From: Melioribacteraceae bacterium | GTDB taxonomy: Bacteria > Bacteroidota > Ignavibacteria > Ignavibacteriales > Melioribacteraceae | Reading direction: 5' to 3' | Assembly: GCA_027030245.1 (NCBI GenBank) | Contig: JALVFE010000004.1 | Coordinates: 1 to 47,472, forward strand | DNA length: 47,472 nucleotides | In this document: one piece after another, positions 43,985 to 47,472 of the stretch | Layout of the letters: every line of letters starts with the position of its first letter | Numbering within the stretch: position 1 is the stretch's first letter | Program-made: the position numbers and the translations under genes | Notes under the pieces: model-generated | Seen by the model: the letters and a program-made list of their open reading frames with translations, nothing else | The model's database searches: none | Told to the model about the DNA's origin: nothing

Positions 43985-44899
43985 TTATATCCCTATTTTT
44001 TTAGCAAATTCAGAAACAAGTTGTTCAATTTCTGAGACAACACCTTGATAAGTAATCCCGGAATATCTATTTAATACTACAGGTACACCATATTGGGGTG
44101 CATCAGCAAATATAGTTTTATTTTCTCTAAAATAATTATCAAATACAGGAATACCTAATCTTTTTGTCTGACTTATAAAAGGTCTCAATGCTGAAATTGG
44201 TTGCCCGCCGTGAATTTGAATCATTGTAAAAACAACACCTATAATTTCTGGGGCAATTTCTTCATATTCTTTATTGCTAATCTTTGCGTAATCGTTGTAA
44301 TCTTCAATAAGTGAATTTAAACTTCTTATTAGATAATCTATTCCTAGAGTGGATAAATAATCAGGTTTTGCCGGTATAAGAATATTATCACTGGCAACAA
44401 TAGCATTTTTTGTTACAATATTAAAATTAGGCGGGCAATCAATTAAAATAATATCATAATCATTAATTTCCTCGATTCCATTAAGCAAATGACTATGAAC
44501 TTTTAAGAATTTTTTTTGAGCTTGTTTTAAGGAAGCGCCACCTAGTTCAGTAGCTAATTCTAAATCAACATTAATTAATCCTAGATGTGATGCAATTAAA
44601 TCTAATTTACCTTTTCCATTTAGAGTATCATTAGTTGCTCTTGGTGTAAAAATCAAATCCGTCAGAGTAATAGAACCACCATCAGACAATGAATCAAACC
44701 AATTTTTAATAGTCTTTGATTCAGAATATTCTTTTTGCCAAAGATCTGGAGGAATAAATGAAAAAGTTAAACTTGATTGTGGGTCTAAATCAATGAGCAA
44801 AACTTTTCTACCTCTAAAAGCTAGTTCAGCTCCAAGGTTTGCTGTTAATGTTGTTTTACCAACACCGCCTTTATAGTTTATGACTGAAACTATCTTCAT
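43985..44899 (-). CDS. Cassette 2, first gene: ParA/Soj-family ATPase
   Basis: A 304-residue ATPase. The deviant Walker A motif KGGVGKTT is at residues 10-17 (signature Lys10, catalytic Lys15), Walker A-prime LIDLDPQSS near 35-45 and IILIDCPPNFN as Walker B. ParA proteins form ATP-dependent gradients to partition plasmids, chromosomes or large complexes. There is no ParB-like gene and no replication gene, only the small SAP-like partner, so the role may be non-canonical. GGAGG lies five bases before the ATG, the strongest ribosome binding site in the array. Confidence 0.9.
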   Translation of the reverse strand: MKIVSVINYKGGVGKTTLTANLGAELAFRGRKVLLIDLDPQSSLTFSFIPPDLWQKEYSESKTIKNWFDSLSDGGSITLTDLIFTPRATNDTLNGKGKLDLIASHLGLINVDLELATELGGASLKQAQKKFLKVHSHLLNGIEEINDYDIILIDCPPNFNIVTKNAIVASDNILIPAKPDYLSTLGIDYLIRSLNSLIEDYNDYAKISNKEYEEIAPEIIGVVFTMIQIHGGQPISALRPFISQTKRLGIPVFDNYFRENKTIFADAPQYGVPVVLNRYSGITYQGVVSEIEQLVSEFAKKIGI

Positions 44900-44924
44900 A
44901 TTTCCTCCAAAATTTGTATTGCGT

Positions 44925-45110
44925 TATAACGGCGTCGCTTTTCACCCGTCCGCTTTTAACTACAGTGTTGAATAAAAAGCTATTGCCAATAATTATTAAA
45001 AACTTTATTTAACTTTACAAACTATAACTACATTTTTGCTTTGCAAACCAAACTTAAAAATACTACAAATGCCGCATCGTGTAAGCGGTCGGGTGGAAAA
45101 GCTGGTTATA
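44925..45110 (-). other. attC1, site nearest the integrase
   Basis: A 186-base site with ends TATAAC (44925-44930) and GTTATA (45105-45110). Arms CGCTTTTCACCCGTCCGCTT and AAGCGGTCGGGTGGAAAAGC pair with one mismatch and one unpaired G. Its interior differs from attC2 and attC3. The stop of the small protein gene at 45117 is only six bases away, the usual attC position. Confidence 0.93.
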
Positions 45111-45116
45111 CCCGAC

Positions 45117-45269
45117 TTATCCAATATTTGTAATTTTAAAAAAAGCGAAAGAGAATAAACCAACGAACAAACCTATCCACATTGAAATACATAAAATATG
45201 TATTTGATGACTTTTCTTTTGTATTTCTGGCGTAGTGGGTTGAGTTTCTATTTTTTTCTTCGTGCTCAT
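45117..45269 (-). CDS. Cassette 1, third gene: 50-residue single-span membrane protein
   Basis: A very short gene: ATG at 45269, TAA at 45117-45119. The charged start (MSTKKKIETQPTTPEIQKK) is followed by one hydrophobic helix (HILCISMWIGLFVGLFSFAFF) and a short tail. The stop lies six bases before attC1, and its ATG overlaps a TGA in another frame in an ATGA arrangement, which supports it as a real translated gene coupled to the gene before it. The function is unknown; it is probably a partner of the HEPN protein or of its small neighbour. Confidence 0.65.
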   Translation of the reverse strand: MSTKKKIETQPTTPEIQKKSHQIHILCISMWIGLFVGLFSFAFFKITNIG

Positions 45270-45338
45270 AAGCCTTCTTTGCTTGAAGCGTCATAGTTTT
45301 TTGCATAAGGTGGAATCTTAGAAATCCAAGAATGAGTG

Positions 45339-45512
45339 TTAAAAAAGAGAACCCCAAGAAATATATAACGAAAACAAAAAATTGTATCGAACATCTTTCC
45401 GAAGTGTTTGAATGCTAAATGCAAGAATACCAATAGCAAAACCTACAATAATATGGTTTAATTTCCACCCTTGTTCATTAAATATTTTGGCTATTTCGTT
45501 ATAGTTCATCAT
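45339..45512 (-). CDS. Cassette 1, second gene: small membrane protein, possibly frameshifted
   Basis: Starts at the ATG at 45512 behind GGAGGATAA, overlapping the TGA of the HEPN gene (ATGA). The frame gives 57 residues (MMNYNEIAKIFNEQGWKLNH then a membrane helix IIVGFAIGILAFSIQTL and a second hydrophobic stretch) and stops at 45339-45341, immediately after a six-T run (45341-45346, written as A on the plus strand). Losing one T would extend it by 24 residues (NTHSWISKIPPYAKNYDASS, end KEGL) to a TGA at 45266-45268 that overlaps the next gene's ATG. It may therefore be a homopolymer-frameshifted gene or a programmed frameshift. The family is unknown. Confidence 0.6.
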   Translation of the reverse strand: MMNYNEIAKIFNEQGWKLNHIIVGFAIGILAFSIQTLRKDVRYNFLFSLYISWGSLF

Positions 45513-46021
45513 TTATCCTCCGCCCAAGAATTTAAAATCTCTTGTGTCTTTTTATCTAATTCTTCGACAGATGAAAATCCTTTTGCTGCAATAATTTCAT
45601 CTGTCTTTTTGCTTATTATTTTACTCAATTCTATTGATGCAAAACCTATCCCTCTAATTTTCTCAATGAGATTAGAAGACTTTCTGGAAGAAAACATATC
45701 GCTTTGATTAATTGCATAAACTTTGTGAATTAACCAATTTCTATCATCTAAGATTACTCCCAGTCTTTCAATAATTGTTTTAGATAAAAATTCATCTTTC
45801 ATTTTCAATTCTTTTAAAAGCGCGCCAAATGTTTTTTTTGAAGTTTTCTCAAAAATCATTTGTATTTGTTCTTTTGCTGTAACTGGTGATATTTTATGGG
45901 CAAAAACAAGATAATTTACTAAAGATAATTCCAATGATTGACTCATCCATAAAGAAAAGCCCAAAGCCTCAAAAGGTTCAAAGGTTTTATTCGAATCATA
46001 TTCTGGTATATTAAATTTCAT
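45509..46021 (-). CDS. Cassette 1, first gene: HEPN-like protein
   Basis: A 170-residue helical protein. Residues 94-99 (RNWLIH) form the R-x4-H motif that is the catalytic or nucleotide-binding motif of HEPN RNases, set in LDDRNWLIHKVYAIN as in many HEPN toxins and defence proteins. No antitoxin of the MNT type is seen; instead two small membrane proteins follow with ATGA coupling. This is the first cassette, so it is likely the most recently acquired or best-expressed one (inference). There is no clear Shine-Dalgarno sequence; the ATG is 13 bases from the cassette boundary. Confidence 0.75.
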   Translation of the reverse strand: MKFNIPEYDSNKTFEPFEALGFSLWMSQSLELSLVNYLVFAHKISPVTAKEQIQMIFEKTSKKTFGALLKELKMKDEFLSKTIIERLGVILDDRNWLIHKVYAINQSDMFSSRKSSNLIEKIRGIGFASIELSKIISKKTDEIIAAKGFSSVEELDKKTQEILNSWAEDK

Positions 46022-46033
46022 AAATTTTCAGGG

Positions 46034-46227
46034 TATAACTATTAATTAAGCTGCAACATATTGTAATATTTCGGTTGTTAGATTTGCGGATATTGCAAAT
46101 TTAACAACCTTTTCAATTACTTTTTTGTTTTTTAATCTGTTTATTTACAATATCTTAATATAATTTTTCCTAATTTTTTATTTGAATGTTATCTTGCAAT
46201 CTCTGCAGTCTAACACTCCAAAATCTT
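46034..46227 (-). other. attI-like region between integrase and first cassette
   Basis: The junction to cassette 1 is the TATAAC / GTTATA core at 46034-46039. Further core-like words lie inside: GTTAGAT (46077-46083), ATTTAAC (46099-46105) and GTCTAAC (46208-46214, right behind the integrase stop). In integrons attI is non-palindromic and lies next to the integrase gene; this is the only gene-free stretch in that place. Boundaries cannot be set from sequence alone. No clear cassette promoter was found in it. Confidence 0.6.
46073..46109 (+). terminator. Strong hairpin in the attI region, possible terminator or recombination structure
   Basis: GGTTGTTAGATTTGC, loop GGATATT, GCAAATTTAACAACC: 15 pairs (one G-U on the plus-strand RNA). 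On the plus strand it is followed by a T-rich stretch, as in an intrinsic terminator, though no plus-strand gene precedes it. The stem contains GTTAGAT and ATTTAAC, core-like words in reverse order to an attC, so a role in recombination is also possible. Confidence 0.45.
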
Positions 46228-47217
46228 TTAGCTGTCTAAAGGACTCTTCACGCCGGAGCCTTGATTTATTATATGTGTATAAATCATTGTCGTTTTAACG
46301 GAATTATGACCTAATAGTTCTTGTATTGTTCTAATGTCATAACCATTTTCTAAAAGATGGGTGGCAAAACTATGTCTTAAAGTATGAGAAGACGCCGGTT
46401 TATTAATTTTAGCTTTTTTAATAGCTTCTTTTAATTTTCTTTGTATCGTACTCTCATGAATATGATATCTGAAAACAAGTCCGGTTTCTTTATCTTTAAT
46501 AAACCTATCCGCCGGGAAAGCATATTGCCAATAAAAATCTTTATCCGCGTTCGGATATTTTTTTGCCAAAGCGTAAGGCAGCTTGGTTCTCCCTTTTCCT
46601 TTTTTCAAATCTTCCTTATGCTGTAAATATACTTTGTTTAAATGCTCTTTTAGTTCCGGAATTATTGTTTGCGGAAGAGTGGTTATTCTGTCCTTATTTC
46701 CCTTGGCTTCCCGCACAATAATTTGATTCGAATCGAAATTTATATCCTTAATTCTCAATCTCAAAGCCTCGCCGAGTCTCAAACCCGAGCCGTAAAGCAG
46801 AGAGCAGACTAATTTGGGAACTCCGCTCAAATGCTTAAATATCTCACGTACTTCCTGTTTTGTAAAAACAACAGGAATTCGTTTTGACCTTCTTGCTCTC
46901 ACTATGCTTTCCAACCAGCCTATTTCTCGCTTAACAATATTTTTATATAAATATAATAATGCGCTTAAAGCTTGATTTTGTGTAGAAGCCGAAACATTTC
47001 TTTTTACCGCAAGATATGTTAAAAATCTTTCAACGTTTTCTTTTTCTAATTCAGCCGGATGCCGGTAATTGTTAAAAACAACATATTCCTTAATCCATTT
47101 CGTATATGCTTCAATTGTTTTATCACTGTAGTTTCCGGTTCGCATTTTCTGCCGGATTTGGGTTAGTAGCTTGGGTTTGCCGTTTTTGCGACCGGTATTT
47201 CTTGCCGGGGTATTCAA
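46228..47217 (-). CDS. intI: Integron integrase (tyrosine recombinase)
   Basis: A 329-residue tyrosine recombinase. The six active-site residues are Arg147 ([12 protein letters not shown]), Lys172 (AKGNKDR), His278 and Arg281 ([13 protein letters not shown]), His304 (LLGHNSV) and Tyr313 (TTMIYTHI), each exactly one position later than in class 1 IntI (Arg146, Lys171, His277, Arg280, His303, Tyr312, from memory). The IntI-specific extra region is present ([38 protein letters not shown]), as is the IntI-like tail [10 protein letters not shown]. The start is a TTG at 47217, needed to keep the N-terminal SAM-like domain. It cuts attI and folded single-stranded attC to insert or release cassettes. 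The gene reads toward the array. Confidence 0.95.
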   Translation of the reverse strand: MNTPARNTGRKNGKPKLLTQIRQKMRTGNYSDKTIEAYTKWIKEYVVFNNYRHPAELEKENVERFLTYLAVKRNVSASTQNQALSALLYLYKNIVKREIGWLESIVRARRSKRIPVVFTKQEVREIFKHLSGVPKLVCSLLYGSGLRLGEALRLRIKDINFDSNQIIVREAKGNKDRITTLPQTIIPELKEHLNKVYLQHKEDLKKGKGRTKLPYALAKKYPNADKDFYWQYAFPADRFIKDKETGLVFRYHIHESTIQRKLKEAIKKAKINKPASSHTLRHSFATHLLENGYDIRTIQELLGHNSVKTTMIYTHIINQGSGVKSPLDS

Positions 47218-47247
47218 TATTTAACTCTTGAATTACTTCCGGAAGCG

Positions 47248-47276
47248 AATATAATAATTTAACATAAAACTTACAA
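47248..47276 (-). promoter_or_regulatory. Probable intI promoter
   Basis: TTGTAA and TATATT are spaced by 17 bases on the minus strand, about 31 bases before the start codon. The perfect palindrome CTTCCGGAAG (47236-47245) sits just downstream, over the predicted start of transcription, and could be an operator. No LexA-type CTG-N10-CAG box was seen. Confidence 0.5.
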
Positions 47277-47332
47277 TCTAAAATTATATTATAGCCCTTA
47301 TTTAAATTTGATATGAATTAGTTTTTAACCGA

Positions 47333-47392
47333 CAGACAATAAATTCCAAATAACAAATTCCAAATGACAAATGACCGATGACGAATGACAAG
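47333..47392 (+). repeat. TTCCAAATNACAAATTCCAAATGAC-type repeat on the integrase side
   Basis: AAATTCCAAATAACAAATTC followed by CAAATGACAAATGACCGATG and ACGAATGACAAG, closely similar to 37418-37470 and 38611-38650. Beyond it, to the window end, there is only a short hairpin (AAATTGTT-AATA-AACAATTT, 47435-47454) and no gene. Confidence 0.7.
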
Positions 47393-47472
47393 ATTGTATG
47401 TTTAAAAAGAAAAAAAAGGTTGTCCCGCGCTGCAAAATTGTTAATAAACAATTTATGATTATCTTAGAAGAT

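Larger units (their letters stand above)
38875..47276 (-). mobile_element. Complete integron: integrase, attI-like region and seven cassettes
   Basis: The block contains a full integron integrase (46228-47217), an attI-like region (46034-46227) and seven cassettes separated by attC-like palindromes. In cassette orientation (minus strand) the cassettes are: HEPN plus two small membrane proteins; SAP-like plus ParA; AbiTii; lipoprotein; outer-membrane barrel; unknown exported protein; CBM-like lipoprotein. Core sites are TATAAC / GTTATA in most sites and GTTAGGC or GTTAGAC in two. The long attCs are closely similar to each other, as in chromosomal (sedentary) integrons. No resistance gene, transposase or plasmid gene is seen, so it is best regarded as a resident chromosomal integron. 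The integrase points the same way as the cassettes. Confidence 0.92.

Noticed and set aside
45136-45357. 73-codon frame in cassette 1 started by TTG
   Set aside because: It is in the +1 frame relative to the well-supported small genes at 45512 and 45269 and lacks a ribosome binding site; its hydrophobic start is the shifted reading of the membrane protein gene.
47236-47245. CTTCCGGAAG palindrome considered as a LexA box for intI
   Set aside because: It does not match a CTG-N10-CAG box, and LexA is poorly conserved in this part of the tree; it is only listed as a possible operator.
38875-47276. Plasmid or phage insertion as explanation for ParA and the recombinase
   Set aside because: The recombinase has the IntI-specific region and exact IntI spacing of catalytic residues; no replication, capsid or conjugation genes are present.

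Overview
The window looks like the chromosome of an uncultured or little-studied member of the Ignavibacteriota / Bacteroidota-Chlorobiota group (inference). The evidence is PorV/PorQ-like barrels beside a protein with a FlgD/type IX-like C-terminal tail, TonB receptors paired with DUF4249-like lipoproteins, bacillithiol ligase BshC, many Bacteroidota-type lipoproteins and barrels, and interspersed short palindromic repeats in the gaps. Base composition is AT-rich throughout, and strikingly so at about 0.5-7.2 kb. No rRNA, tRNA or CRISPR array was recognised.

Layout. 1-385: the end of an IS3-family element abutting a decapitated gene. 0.5-7.2 kb: a very AT-rich block with a TonB receptor / DUF4249-like pair, an O-antigen-ligase-like TPR protein and an S9-type lipoprotein hydrolase. 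7.2-11.6 kb: a four-gene operon (lipoprotein, Asp-box propeller with secretion tail, two PorV/PorQ-like barrels). 11.6-12.5 kb: a repeat block. 12.5-21.05 kb: a nine-gene, mostly overlapping operon on the minus strand (two related barrel proteins, two radical SAM enzymes, two GT2 glycosyltransferases, a NodB-type deacetylase, an LPG-synthase-like membrane protein, a site-2 protease), with the look of an undescribed envelope glycoconjugate pathway. 21.2-28.0 kb: bshC and a housekeeping operon ymdB-folD-deoC-(HicB-like)-trmH-aroA-cytochrome c. 28.1-37.0 kb: a second TonB/DUF4249 pair, small genes, a DnaQ/GIY-YIG fusion nuclease, an MgtC/DUF4010 protein and htpG. 37.0-38.9 kb: about 1.9 kb of non-coding repeats, hairpins and tandem duplications.

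The most notable object is a complete integron at about 38.9-47.3 kb. A full-length integron integrase (all six catalytic residues, IntI-specific insert) lies beside an attI-like region. It is followed by seven cassettes, each ending in an attC-like palindrome. Cassettes nearest the integrase carry probable defence or conflict genes (a HEPN protein with two small membrane proteins; ParA with a SAP-like partner; AbiTii). The four distal ones carry envelope proteins: two lipoproteins, an outer-membrane barrel and an unknown secreted protein. The integrase points in the same direction as the cassettes, the reversed arrangement known from a minority of integrons, and repeats of one family lie on both sides of the array.

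The genome-wide picture is a stable core (12.5-37 kb) between two repeat blocks that share a long inverted repeat, with accessory DNA outside it: an IS-associated AT-rich block on the left and the integron on the right.
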